From contig NC_085140.1 of the NCBI RefSeq assembly GCF_024139115.2, forward strand, positions 432,015,240 to 432,079,239: a stretch of DNA of 64,000 nt. Direction: 5' to 3'. The stretch is from Armigeres subalbatus (Eukaryota; Arthropoda; Insecta; Diptera; Culicidae). Below, in pieces: positions 1-12,425 of the stretch; positions within the stretch are counted from its first letter, which is position 1; every line of letters starts with the position of its first letter. The notes under the pieces are model-generated. The model ran no database searches. It worked only from the letters and a program-made list of their open reading frames with translations, and had not been told where the DNA came from. The position numbers were made by a program, and so were the translations under genes.

Positions 1-3000
1 GCTTCGAGGAGAGACAGATCGGCAAACTAAAATTTAAACCGTCTAGACGTCGTAAAAGGAATGTACGAACGGGAGGACGCTTTCCGGGGTTTTACATCTC
101 CGTCTGTTGCGTCCGAGGGAAGCGCGGAAGAGGTTGCGGTAGATGGAGGTTTTTTTCGGGTAGTGACTCCCTGGAAGTCGAACTGACTCTTTGGTGTGCT
201 TTCCAGAGGTCCGGCCCCAAAACATGGTTCGTATGTTTATCGACGGTAACAACGAACTGGAGAACAAACTTTATTTCCTCTTAGATTGTGGCAAGGAACA
301 GAGCAAACACAAAGAGGGCAGATTTAAGAAGCCTTCTCTTCATGCATACATTATTGTCCAATCCGCACTTTATGTTTTTCTCATAGGACAAAGTTGTACA
401 TTTTTCTTGTAGTTTTGTGGCTTGCTAATTAGAAGCAATTTCACTATTTTTGCATATTTTGTACAATTTTTAACAAATATTTCCAAAGTTTTGTTTCCAA
501 CTTTTTTAAATTTTCAATTCATTTATGTATTTGTTTATATTTTATTTCGAAATTTCATGAAATATTATCTGATTTTGAGCAATCCTTTTTGCAGTTAAAA
601 CTTTTAATCTCAACACGATTAAACATCCGTATCGTCAGAAGATCTTTTTTATGGTAAGCGTTTTTTTTTTAAGATTCACCTTCCTTGCTTTGTAGCTTCC
701 CGATATAGGATCATCATGTAGACAATCACGGCAACGGCGAGGATGGTGTGTGTCTTATCTTAAAAGCAAGCATAAAAAGCAAAAACAGCAAAAGTGCCGA
801 AGTAAATACAGGTCGTTCGCGGTGCAGAAGAGTGCTCTCAAGCTCATCATCCAACGTCGTCGTCGTCATCGTCTTCGCCGTGTGGCACAGTTATTGTTAC
901 TGATGCGATGTTTGTTCACTGCGAGCGATGCGGTGCTTAGAAAAACCAGCCCACCGAATGAAGAGGTGGAACAGATTATGTAATTATCATAAATGCGTCA
1001 ATAATTTTCATGCTTTAATTATGCAAATTATTAGCGGTAATCATGCACATTAACTCACATGTCGACATTTGGTGGATATTACACGGGCACCGGCAGATGT
1101 GGAATAAAAAACTGAGTAAAACTGAGCAAAGACCGCACATGCGACTCTGACTTGTGGCGTGTGCTCATAATGAAAAATCGATGCTCCTGTTTTCTGCTCC
1201 GATTGGGCCGGTTGTGGCTGGTGATCCTTGGGGTTCCGATGCTGTAACTTCAGTCCCGTGAAGAATAATGATGTGTCTTGCCAGGCGGTGCTGATGCTTC
1301 TGCGGTGATCGAAGGAAAACTTGTCCGGACTTTTATGAAGTGCGAGAAGTGGCACATAATGAATGAAGCGTTACGGCGGCGGGAGTGCGTGTTCTCGTGC
1401 GTGTGATCAAAAAGGATGGGCAAAGTTTGCCAGAGACTGTTCGGCTAAATGGTTTCATTATCTCGCACAGCTCCCATTAATTGAGTTATCTGCATCAATG
1501 TGTTGGGTTAATGGTAGACATTGATGGAGGATGATTCGGCCAAATTCAGTTTGGTTCATGTGCATGAACACAACTCATCAATATCAATTAGGAAAGTTGT
1601 TTGGAAAAGTAAACTTCATTGAAACTAATTTTGAACCGTATTCAAACGTTACCTCCAAGACATTCAAGCGAAACATTGCAACATTTTTCTAAATGACTCA
1701 CTGAACCGCTTCATTTCGCAAAACGACCTTCAACGGCTTCATTATCGCTTAATTACGCAGCATTCTTCACGCCAGCAGGCCTTCGGGCAATTTTCCGCTC
1801 GCGCACAAATGGATCCTTCGGAAAACTTTTGCCATTTCCACTCCCATTCCTGCGGCCCAAAGACTTTTTTGATGGAATCATGAAGTTACTTTGATTAGCT
1901 TTTTCTGTAAGCGAGTAGGTCAAAGAAAGATTTTTTCCAATTGCTGAGAAAACAAATTGGTGGATGACACAACATCATTATTTCGTTCGGAACCGTCATC
2001 AGGTTATTTGGTTTTGAGAAAGGGTCGCTGTTTCAACAACCTGGACTACATGGGTTACTGCTACAGGCGAACCAGTTTTCGGATAAAAGCTAACTAAACG
2101 CGAAACAATTAGCAAAAAAAGAGAAAATCTGAAATTTTAAAGTAAATAAAATAATACAAAAACCTATTGAATCTAAATAAAAATATTTAAAATGAAAATG
2201 ACCAATTGCTCGATTGAAACATCATCGCTTCTAACTAGTGTTATCATTTTCCTTCAATATTAAACCCCAGCAAAAGTGCACGGTTTTCGTCATCGCCACA
2301 TTTCTATCAACTCCACAACCCGCGCCAAGAGTGTGCGCAGTTACGATTTTAATTAACGGCAGCGATTACGATTCTCGCTAGCAACGACGGCCACCGCCAG
2401 CAATCCGGCAGTGCCAGTCACCGACGCGCGGCAAATGATATCAGAGGGCAATTATCGTCCCGGGTTCTCGGTCAACCCTCGAACCGCACACATCGTCGAT
2501 CGTCGCCGTTGGGTCCGAGTAGAGATTCTCCCACTGACGGCTTCGGGGCGGTCGAGAAGTTCGGAGTGTGCAAAGCAAACAAATCGACGCTACAAGTTCC
2601 GAGAAAATGATGATAATCGTCTTTTTTCCAGGCAAATTAATGAATATTTATGTCTCTTTCGCCGTTCGATGGTGGTGTCGGCGGAGGTGGTGCCATGTAG
2701 AACGAAAATGCTATCCGCACCCTCAGTCACCCATTCGCTCGAAGATTCGCACGCCCAACGCGGTGACACCATCGTCACCCGAGCACCGATATGGGCCCAT
2801 TTGAATGGGTTCGTCTATTTCTGCCACCAACCGAGAAGCCAATTCTCAACCGTATCATCCGATCTCACATATGAGGACCCACACGGGGGCACTTATCTCC
2901 TCGAAAGTTCATCCAGGGGAATCTCAAGTGCCCGGGAGAAAATGAGAAACAACAAACATCCATAGAAACTGACAGCGCACACCTCAAAATGTTGAAACTA

Positions 3001-5700
3001 TACAAATGTGTTCTAGAAATCAGATAAGGCGTCCGTAATGCATTTCGCTCAACTGACGCCGACGACGAATGCACCAACCGAGGAAACCAAGACCGAGAGT
3101 GTGAGATGCAATCACCATCATCATCATTGTGTACCCATCGCGACCGAGCCCTACAGGCAGCAAGCGTTCCTCCGAGATCGTCCGGATACGCCTCCACATG
3201 TCGTTGTCGTCGTCTTCGTCTTTGGTTGGCTATCATCATCGTCGTCAGGCCACCTCACCACCGAAGAGGGAAATCATGTTGTGAAATGCAAATTTTTCCA
3301 CCATCACCAACACTCATACTCTGCTTCGGATGATGGTGCCTGGTGAGGTTATTCAGGATTCGAAGGCAACGTGATGCATTTTTGCTGCAGTCTGCACATT
3401 TTCTGTACCGTTGAGATAAAGTTACGGCTCCGTTGATAATCGCTCCGACCAGGCAAACGTAGCCGTAGCCATATAGCGAATCTGATACCGGAGCGTCTCC
3501 CACATACCGAACAATGCCAGGTTTCCATATTTCCATAACGAAAACTGATAACCTCGACAAACGAGGGAGGACCAACCAACTCACGCATGGCTGTCGTCGA
3601 CGGTTCTGTAGCTGCACGGCACAGACAGTGCAACATTCGAGGACGGATGCATCTGCGCTTCACCCTGGATTTTTTTTATTATTACACTCTTGGTGATAAA
3701 TAAAATGCACTACCCGCCATCATTGGTGACACAGCCGCGGGTTGCGTAGTTAGTAGCATGCGTGGGCGATTGTCGCGAAGCAAGGAACTACAAATGGGTG
3801 CAGTTGTCAAAGCGGAAACTCATAACTGTTTCTGGAATTTTAATGAATTTGATTTTTGATTTGACGTTTGATTTTTAAAATACCAGAGACGTTTTGTATT
3901 CTTAACATATATTCATCAAATATTTTCTTAATTTTTTTAATAATGAACATATCTACAGCAGTCTTATTTCTTATCTTTTTACAGGTATTTATCAATTTCG
4001 CATGCATCAAATGAGCTCTTATTCGTAAGTACAGTACAACCAAATAAGCCAAGTAAACCAAATTTTCCAAATTTTATTTAACAAAAAAAACTTCATTTTG
4101 ACCAACCAAGACTTTCAAACTGTAATAAGGTTGCACATACTTATAAATATTGCCTTGTTGACTTTCTGAACTTCAAAAAAGCTCAAAATAATTTTCTTAA
4201 CAAAATGACTTTCTGAAATTATTTAAAAAAATTTACTTTAAATTAATCAAATTACTTATTGGAACAATATGACAAGTAACCTTTTTAGCTTTATAACGGT
4301 CATGAAAATCATTATTTGCTCTACATGACTTCTATAAAACCAGCATAAAACTAAAATGTTTTTGGGAATGTAACGCCTTTGAGGAGATTCAGACTTTTTA
4401 CGTTTTTTAATATTGCCTAAGAACATCAGCTTGTCAGGTGGTATTAATTTATCGGGTGGTTCGCATCTTACTTTCGTGCTCAACGGTTCTGTTATTAATA
4501 ACCTGTTCTTGAATTGCTGTAAATATTTCTGTGATACTGTAATTGTTTTCTTATTTTTCCAATTAGTTGTATAAAAGTATAAAACCAAAAATTGAGTTGA
4601 AGCGAAAAATCAGCTCTTACACGTACAATTGAAAAAAATCAAATCTACTAAAAATTTCCACTGTTTCGATGGTTTGTAATCCATTCTATTTGGAGATTTA
4701 TTTTTCCATATTTTTTTGTTTTGGTTTGCTGTTTTGATTCTAGACCAACTTTCTAAGCAACAGAGCCTGCATAATTTAGAAGAAAAAAAACAAAACTCAA
4801 ATCAAACCACCTAGTAGTGGTACTGCCTTTCTCGCATTTATCCAATACACCAACCTTTTCGGTTTGGTCACCATTTTCTTTATAACTTTTGAACGCAGTG
4901 ACCGATCGTTATCAAATTCAATAGCGATCAACAAGATTTTACCACTTTTTGCGATAAAAGGTCTACGAGCCTTCTATAAAAAGTTCGCTTTCAGAGTAAG
5001 ATGATAGTCTTAAAAAAACATCGTTTACTATTTTAACTTTTTCAAGGCGACTTTTTTTTACACGGATTTAACGTACCGATTTAAGTTTTTCCACTCGATC
5101 CTGTCAAAACTAGTATAGAAAGAACTAAAAAGGTGTTGACATATTTTTTCGGTTGTCTCAGGCCGCCCAAACTGTTTTAGAGTATATATCCTCGAATGCA
5201 TCAGAAAATATCTCTAGAAACAAAATGTCCAAAACTGAGAATATGCCCAAAAACATCTATGTGATCATAACACATGAAATTAACGAGTTTTGGATTAACC
5301 TAACATATTTCAGTATCTCCAAAGTGCCTGAACGAAGTATTCGTGCATCGCTAAACGTTCTAGTAGGTCCATTGAGCCGATAAGATTTCACTCATTATGT
5401 TTACAAGCTACTACAGGCCTTTATGGTTCTCCAAAATGTCCTGAAGTTCAAAACTTGCGATCTACCCGATCAACCAAGTACTTAACGACGTATCTGTTTA
5501 GCGCAGTCTTACGATTTCATTCATTATTTTCACAAGCTACAATAGGCCCTCCATGATTCGATGTTCTTCGACTCGATATCGACTAACTAAAATTGCCATA
5601 CTAAAATTATTTTCTCGGTTACTCTGATGGTTCTTTCGAACAATTTTCCAAGGAACTTCTATTCCACATCTCAATGTATGCTTGAGTCAATGGTCCTTTC
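1..5700. other. No recognisable gene; mixed unique and AT-rich DNA
   Basis: Nothing coding could be supported. Positions 650-1500, 1740-1860 and 2270-3720 are GC-richer, non-repetitive and carry short CAT/CGT triplet runs (for example 3113-3130). Positions 3790-5700 are strongly AT-rich. The open frames in 2411-3660 overlap on both strands, lack any familiar domain and look like chance frames in GC-richer DNA. Two short stretches recur elsewhere in the window: 4177-4200 shares about 24 bp with the flank of the hammerhead-like element near 15360, and 4330-4360 resembles 55630-55660. The blocks could be intron or intergenic DNA. Confidence 0.5.
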
Positions 5701-5707
5701 ATTAGCG

Positions 5708-6035
5708 ACCAGGGTTTGCAGAAATCGCTCTCAATAGATAACGAACAATGATAAAAGAGAGACAAAAATTGTTCCGAATCATAACAAGCCATGGTAACAA
5801 ATTTATCAAACTTGTATACAAGTGTGAATAAACAGAAAAATAGTGATTCTCGCTCTGTCTTCGCTCATTTCGTGTTGGTTACTGCACAGCTGTGTAGAAT
5901 AAGTTGAAATGCATCATTAGAGCCAGTGCTCCCCACATTTGGAGCTTTCTAAAAGAAATTTATCATGAGGTATAGCCTCCCGAATCAGTTCTCTATCATG
6001 ACAGCTTGCGAAAAAAGTCTCTCGCGGTATCCTAC
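5708..6035 (+). repeat. Interspersed repeat, copy A
   Basis: About 300 bp starting near GGGTTTGCAGAAATCGC recur in the same orientation at 11786-12120. The copies share long blocks with scattered substitutions and an indel: copy B has an extra ~20 bp near 11910-11935. They share the stretch around CAAACTTGTATACAAGTG and the stretch around TTCGTGTTGGTTACTGCAC. No coding capacity, poly-A tail or inverted ends were found, so the class is unknown; a MITE or SINE-like family is possible. Similarity falls off on both sides, as expected for dispersed copies of an old family. Confidence 0.7.
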
Positions 6036-6260
6036 ATATCGTATATGTATCCAGAGATGATAAGTGAGAGTCTGGTTCTTTCTCTTTAGGATTCAATCCG
6101 TGTTAGCGACTCATAGAGGATCGGTTATATTATAGACCCTTTTCAGAGCTCGGATTATGTGATCTATCCAATGAATTAACTTATGAATGGTGTATGATAT
6201 GATATCCCAGTAGGTTCATTAAGTTGGTATGACTTCAATCATTATTCATACAAGCTACTA

Positions 6261-6451
6261 CAGTCAAACCTCCTTGAAGGAGACCATCGACTCATGGAAG
6301 ATGGAAATATCGAGATATGGAAGAGAAAATTCTTGGAGAGCTGTTTGAAGGGACCATCACAGCAATCCAGAACATATTTTTTAATATGGCATAATTTGCT
6401 TCCATGAGTCGATATCGACTCATAGAACATCGACTCATGGAGGTTTGACTG
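6261..6451. mobile_element. TA-flanked MITE with CAGTCAAACCTCC ends
   Basis: The left end reads CAGTCAAACCTCC after TA (6259-6260). The right end reads the inverse, GGAGGTTTGACTG, followed by TA (6452-6453). The 191-bp interior is non-coding and contains several copies and inversions of the motif ATCGACTCATGG. Terminal inverted repeats plus a TA duplication are the signature of small non-autonomous elements moved by Tc1/mariner-type transposases. No transposase is present here. Confidence 0.75.
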
Positions 6452-6593
6452 TACTTGATCATCCAAGTCCGTGTACACAGATCAAATCGCAGGTAAACCT
6501 TATTGTCATTGTGCATCTTAACTCAATATTATTTTGGAGCTCCTTGGACATTGGATCTCTTGTTCATGGAAATTAGAATCATATGCTTAGGGT

Positions 6594-6695
6594 CCGTTAG
6601 GTACGTTAGGCATGAGGACGTTAGGCATAAGTACGTTAGGCATAATGGACGTTAGGCAGAATGGACGATAGGCATAATGGACGTTAGACGACATT
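6594..6695. repeat. Short minisatellite, ~17-bp unit
   Basis: Roughly six degenerate tandem units carry the core GGACGTTAGGCATAAT. Units vary by a few bases (ACGTTAGGC, ACGATAGGC). The TTAGGC string inside the unit resembles a nematode telomere repeat, but the period is 17-18 bp, so this is not telomeric. A related loose theme (TTATGCCAAATGACC) occurs near 37375-37430. Confidence 0.7.
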
Positions 6696-6699
6696 GCAA

Positions 6700-7335
6700 A
6701 AGCCTTGATTGATCTGATAGATACCGTGGTCGTAACTCCAGAACGTTGACCGTTGGTCGAACGTTGAACGGTACCCCTTGAGCATCTCCTATTTAAGAAA
6801 ATTGAGTTTGCATGATGCGTATATGCCCATTGAACCGGATTGAGTGTATATCGGCGAAAAGGACATTCCAAAAACCTTGGTTGGTCGGGTAGATACCATG
6901 TGCTGAATTTCAGAACGTTTTAGAGTACCTTGAGCATCTCGTATTTCGTTTTCCTGAAAATTAATCACAGGCATAACGTTCAGGATGTCTGAACTTGTCT
7001 GAGTATTCAGAACTATCAAACAATGTGATTTAGTATTCACACATGCCAGATTTATTTGCATGCTCTCAGATGCGAAATCTTCTCAAGGTTTCGGATATCT
7101 GGTTCTTCAGGGTATAGTCAAACTTGACCGCTGATATTTTTCTGCAAAGCCAACATCCTGCTGAACAATTTTGCTGAAAAAAGTAGTGACCTATCTCTTT
7201 TGTGGGATTTTACACAGCCAATTCAAAACGCTGGATATATATGACCCATCCGTCCTGAAAGGGTTAAATGCGTAGGCTTTTCCACGTACTGTTTGAAACT
7301 ATTTGAGGACCTATCCGGCTTTGTCAGACTTAAAC
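6700..7335. other. Unassigned; probably 3' flank or UTR of the reverse transcriptase element
   Basis: No gene is seen. The part just left of 7336 lies downstream of the stop codon of the minus-strand reverse transcriptase remnant and may be its 3' untranslated region. No poly-A tail or clear end was identified. Confidence 0.3.
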
Positions 7336-9222
7336 TTATGGATCCTGTACACCTCCGGTGGTGCAAAGGGCCGACTTGAAAGATCTCCATCCTGAGCGAT
7401 GCCCGGCTATCGCTTTAACCTGTTGCCAGGTTAGATTTCGGTCGACTTCTTTTATTTCTTTATTGAGGCTTCGCCGCCATGAGCCTCTGGGTCTGCCTCT
7501 GCTGCGATGTCCCGCTGGGTTCCAGTCTAATGCTTGCTTACAGATTTCGTTTCCGCCCCTACGTAGAGTGTGGCCGACCCAGCCCCACTTCCGATCCCGA
7601 ATTTCTGTTGTTATCGGCCTCTGGTGACAACGACGATGGAGCTCGTTGTTTGAGATCGATACCGCAGGCATCTGTTAATGAACACCTGCAGCCGTTGAGT
7701 GTTCTCCACTGATACACACCATGTTTCGCTAGCGTATAACAGCACAGATTTCACGTTAGAGTTGAAAATTCGTATTTTGGTGCGTTCACTTATCTGCCTG
7801 TTTTTCCAGATATTTCTTAAACTCGCAAAGGGAGCCCTTGCTTTCTTGATCCGTGCGCCTATGTCGATCTTGGTACCGCCGTCTGACGCCATTTGGCTAC
7901 CAAGATATTGGAAGCTTTCAACATTCTCCACTGGTTGCCCGGCTACTGTGAAACTGGAAGGAGTCACCGTGTTTACATCCAACGATTTGGTTTTGTTGAC
8001 GTTGATGACTAAACCTGCCGAGGAGGAGCGATCGGCAAGGTCGTTGAGCTTACTCTGCATATCAGAGCGCCGTTGCGCGAGGAGTGCAACGTCATCCGCC
8101 AATTCGAAGTCGTTTAGGTGCTCCATGGTTATAGGCTGCCATAACAGCCCGCGGTTTGGTTCACGGTCAATCGCATCTACCAGAGTCTCATCGATTACGA
8201 TGAGGAACAGTAACGGTGATAGAATACATCCTTGCCTCACACCAGCTACGACCCGGATAGGGTCGGACAGGACCCCATTGTGCAGCACTCTACACGAAAA
8301 GGCCTCGTACTGTGCTTCGATGAGGCCGATGATTTTCTCAGGAACCCCCTTGCGTCTCAGGGCGCCCCACATATTCTCGTGATTGAGACGGTCGAAAGCT
8401 TTTTCGTAGTCAATGAATACCAAGTAAAGGGACTCTTGGAATTCGTTAACCTGCTCCAAAATGCGGAGCGTGACAATATGGTCCACACAGGATCTTCCGG
8501 CACGGAATCCGGCTTGCTGCCGCCGGAGAGTCGCATCGATCTTCTCCTGAATCCGGGCTAGGATAATTTTGCACAGAACTTTGAGAACGGTACACAGCAA
8601 CATAATGCCTCGCCAGTTATCGCATACAGTAAGGTCACCCTTTTTGGGCACCTTCACTAAGATACCTTGCATCCAGTCGACCGGGAAAGTTGCGGTGTCC
8701 CAGATATTACGAAATAAACGATGCAGTAGTTGAGCGGATGTCATGGGGTCAGCTTTGAGCATCTCTGCTGATATGCGTTCGACCCTTGGGGCTTTATTCG
8801 TGCTTTGAATGGCTGTTTGAATCTCTAGCAGTGATGGAGCGTCGGTATTGACGCATGTTATACGTCGGATTTTAGACAGACCATGCCAAGGTGATGGTTG
8901 CCTGGCTGGCACTTGAAAAAGTTGTTCGAAGTGCTCGAACCAGCGTTTCAGCTGGTCAGTTGGGTCGGTCAATAACTGATCATTCGCGTCTTTCACAGGC
9001 ATCGTTGCATTCATCTTCGCTCCGCTTAAGCGTCGTGAGATATCGTAGAGGAGGCGAATGTCCCCGGTTGCGGCAGCTCTCTCTCCTTCGTCGGCCAGAG
9101 AGTCTGCCCACGCTCGCTTGTCCCGTCGACATGAGCGTTTTACTTCCTTCTCAAGAGCCGAGTATCGTTGACGGGCTAAGACTTTGGCTCCTCTGGTTTT
9201 TGGGCTTTGTCAGAAGTATAAT
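7336..9222 (-). pseudogene. 5'-truncated non-LTR retrotransposon reverse transcriptase
   Basis: This is the reverse transcriptase half of a LINE-type ORF2 that copied its own RNA at a nicked genomic target. The frame is open leftwards from about 9220 (basic helical region ending in DIRLLYDISRRLSGAK) through the RT core. Visible motifs are VPKKGD, NWRGI, QAGFRAGRSCVDHI, FIDYEKAFDRLNH, GVRQGCILSPLLF and the catalytic box, which reads ELADDVALL instead of the usual F-A-D-D. The thumb region FQYLGSQMASDGGT follows. The C-terminal segment (WGWVGHTLRR through GRPRGSWRRS) continues in another frame from about 7650 to the stop at 7336. The endonuclease is missing upstream, as expected for 5' truncation. 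Comparison with relatives suggests ~25 bp were lost near 7640-7665, causing the frameshift. The clade is not settled; the C-terminus suggests an RTE- or I-group-like invertebrate family. Confidence 0.9.
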
Positions 9223-11490
9223 GAAAATGATAATGAAACCAGGTTTCTTTAATGACAAGTCTACATCTCATCTCGGTTGTGATAATGGAAATCAACATGC
9301 CACCTACGCTTCCGAAGGTTTTTGAGACCAAGGATATCTTCGATAGTCCTAGAAGAAGCTAATTAGCATTTCGTTTCAGCTTGTGAATTCCTGAAGAAGA
9401 TGCTTAATCGACATTCTCTCGAAAGTGACTCGAGTTTTGTTTGGAGACTTGTCGGCGAAGTCGAGTATATCCAATTATGTTCGATTCCAGACAAACATCT
9501 CTACAATCTCTGGTCATTTGTTGTTACATGGTAACGCTGTACAGGAGAAGTGCTTTAGATTAATAAACAATATTTGGTCGTAAACCAGCAAAAGGATGAA
9601 GGAAAGACTGGTATAAAAAATAAAGTATGATGTCATAATAAGTTCAGGATTCGTAACAATAGTAGAAATAATCAAATCAATAATAATTTACTGATCAATG
9701 TAAAACAAGTCTCAAGAACTGAAAATAGATTGAGGAAAAAATTAAAGATAGGAAACAAGCAATGGAAAAAATAAAGGTTATTATTGTTATTATTATCTAA
9801 ATCAAAGAGATTTGCAGTCCTAGGCTGACTCATATCTGAATCATGAAAGTGTGTTGGAGAAGATGGATGCCTAAATATTGGCAGAAGCAAAAAACTTAAG
9901 ACCAATAATTGAAAAGGGTGTAACAGCCAAAACAATGTTTTCCCGGTACCTCGTCTACATACATAAACAAAGAACTGGAAAGAATAAATTTTAGTCAGAG
10001 CAAAATCGGCAATGATTCAAATTGTTCGGGGCTGTCATTTTGATTCTGAAAAATCTATTTTCCTAGCAGCTGAGTTCTAGATTAATCTTTTATAACAGTT
10101 AACTTTCAAAAGCTTAAACTGTAATACCGCTCAGTTCTTTTTTTTGCGGATTCGAACTACGAATAAATCACGAGATTCAAATATTTTCCAATTGTTTCAG
10201 ATGCGTCATTTGATTGCCAGATCAATGCACTTTGCAATTTTGGCGCTTTTCAGAATTTTTCAAACATGAATAGAACACTGCTGGGGAAACAAGCGAGTTT
10301 GTTCTATTCTACTAAACGGAATCATTGCTGATTCTACTCATAGAATCCTCAAAAAAATGTACTTAAATTAGTCAATGAATTGACTGAGACAATAAAACTA
10401 CGTAGATACAAATTTTGACAGTGAACCTTAATTAAAAGTACTTTTAGAATAAAATATGATCTTTTTTTTAACTTGAGTCCTCAAAATTATATCGGGAATT
10501 TTATTTTTTTTGCGAGAGTGTTAAAATCGATTCTATGATGCGAATTGTCTGCGATGATGCGAATTGGTCACAAAGAGCGCAAATCAAAAATACAAAAAAT
10601 AAAAAAAGAATCGCCATTTAAAAAATCTGCCGAACAAAAATAGGGATCTTTTTGGCTAAAAAGATATTATTGTGAACCGGCGTGGCGAATTAATTTTTTT
10701 TTATTCGCATCCACCTCTTTCTGATTTTCTTCGGTCATTTTTTCTGTATCTTCCCGAATTTTCGTTCATGCTAAATTGATTCATTTCCAATGATTTTTTT
10801 AATCCTAAAGAGAGAATTTGCAGAATTTTCACGGAAAGTTCTTCTGAAACTGGCCATGACTATGCCTTCTTCTTCGTCGGGCAACCAACGGAGTTGCACA
10901 CTTCTGGGTTCTGGAAGAGCGCCGGATTGAATGATTTGTTGTTCCTATCGATGTCTACTTAAAATGTCGAAAGTGCGCTGGGAGAGTATTGAATTGTTGC
11001 AGCTTTTGATGTTGAAGATCCAGTAGAAGAGGGCGAATTGTTTGCGTCGGGGAAACGTTAACCAGCATAATGCAACGATTCAAATTTGAATCGCAAAAGT
11101 GCGGTGGAAAAGTGCCTGATAGTTTCGCATAAGCTTGAAGAGCCAATATGTTTGGAGAGCCACCGAAATGGTTTTGACTTTCTCATTCGAATACCATCGA
11201 ATTGTATTGGCTATCTTGGATTGCAATGCTGAATATATTTGCAAAAAAGATGGAATATATCTGGAAATTGTATCAAATGTTTGACTAAAATATTTGATTT
11301 AAACTTTGAATTAAAAAGAATTTGAACTTGGAAATTAAGTACGGATATTGGATTATAAAATTAGGCTTGACCATATAGTTTGAATAATAAAATCTATAAA
11401 AATAGTTTTTAAAAATCCCAAGCCTTTTTTCTTTTTCTAGAAGGGGAATGTGAGGATGAGATATAATACAAATCGGGTAATCCACTTCCA
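9223..11490. other. AT-rich DNA without recognisable features
   Basis: The stretch is AT-rich with many T-runs and short frames only. No domain, tRNA-like fold, terminal inverted repeat or tandem array could be supported. It separates the truncated reverse transcriptase from the Jockey-clade relic and reads as old, decayed intergenic DNA. Confidence 0.4.
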
Positions 11491-11496
11491 GTGTGC

Positions 11497-11663
11497 ATTG
11501 ATGACATACACTCCCGGTCAAAAGTTTGGGTTCACCCTCGAAAAATATAGGCAAAATATTTTTCCTAAATTTAAGGTGAACCCAAACTGGCCGATGCACT
11601 TGAGTAAACATTTTGATTTTTAAAAATAAAACAAGATTTTTTAGCCAAAATGTCATCAATGCA
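11497..11663. repeat. Small foldback element
   Basis: Two nested inverted pairs are visible. The outer pair is TGCATTGATGACAT (11498) against ATGTCATCAATGCA (near 11650). The inner pair is GTTTGGGTTCACC against GGTGAACCCAAAC. The stretch CACTCCCGGTCAAAAG between them resembles ends of Tc1/mariner-type elements. About 165 bp in total, non-coding. It may be a MITE or the fused ends of one. Confidence 0.55.
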
Positions 11664-11785
11664 TCTCAAAGATGATTAAAATTGGGTTCCGTTCCACTTT
11701 TTATTTCGAAATTTTTTGCCCCAATTTTGAGAAAAATTCAGATATTTTTACAACATAAATATAAGAAAAATGTGTATCTAAATCA

Positions 11786-12130
11786 GGGTTTGCAGAAATT
11801 GCTCTCAATAGATAACGATCAACGATAAAAGAGAGGCAAAAATTGTTCCGAATCATAACAAGCCATGATAATAAATTTATCAAACTTGTATACAAGTGCG
11901 AAAAAACAGAATCGGATAGGCAGCCCCCACAGAAAAATGGTGATTCTCGCTTTGTTTTCGCTCCTTTCGTGTTGGTTACTGCACAGTTGTGTAGAACAAG
12001 TTGAAATGCATCATCAGAGCCAGTGCTCTCCACATTTGGAGCTTTCTAAAAGAAATTTATCATGGGGTATAACATCCCGAATCAGAATCATCGAAAAAAG
12101 TTTCTCGTAAAAAGTTTCTGGTGTGATCAC
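11786..12130 (+). repeat. Interspersed repeat, copy B
   Basis: Second copy of the family at 5708-6035, same orientation. It diverges after about 12100. A stretch just downstream (around 12135-12175, ATGGTTCGAAACCAGG) resembles the T-arm half of a tRNA, so the family might end in a tRNA-related part, but no complete fold was found. Confidence 0.7.
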
Positions 12131-12277
12131 ATGCCTCCTAATCACGACGTCCATGGTTCGAAACCAGGTTATACTTTTTTTTAAACGAACTTGAAATTTT
12201 TCATAAGATTGTTGTATGAAATGCATTCCATTAGTAAATCGTAGGTGGGGATTCCCATCGATTTGTTTTGTTTCTTT

Positions 12278-12425
12278 CTAGTATTTATAACCTCATTCGA
12301 ATTCCCAACCACTATTCACTTGGATCGTAGTGCAATTTGCACCAGCTCTGATCAATCATGGAGTAGCAACCATTGATATGTACAGTCAGTCTAAGCTAAG
12401 CTAGTATTTATAACCTCATTCGAAT
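12278..12425 (-). mobile_element. Short retroposon insertion flanked by 25-bp target duplication
   Basis: The 25-bp string beginning CTAGTATTTATAACC occurs identically at 12278-12302 and 12401-12425, bracketing ~98 bp. That pattern is a target-site duplication from target-primed reverse transcription. The inserted ~98 bp (12303-12400, minus) shows TAGCTTAGACTGACTGTAC followed by GGTTGCTACTCCATGATTG. A related stretch lies on the plus strand at about 34995-35095 (TAGCTTAGCGTGATTGACTG). It is therefore a 5'-truncated copy of a dispersed SINE- or LINE-tail family that landed at the 3' side of the Jockey-clade relic. Confidence 0.75.

Noticed and set aside
2411..2965. 184-residue plus-strand frame
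   Set aside because: Overlapping frames on both strands and no motif; not distinguishable from chance.
6594..6695. Telomere-like TTAGGC repeats
   Set aside because: The period is 17-18 bp and TTAGGC is only part of a longer unit.
12135..12175. tRNA gene near GGTTCGAAACCAGG
   Set aside because: Only a T-arm-like hairpin; no D-arm, anticodon stem or acceptor pairing could be placed.
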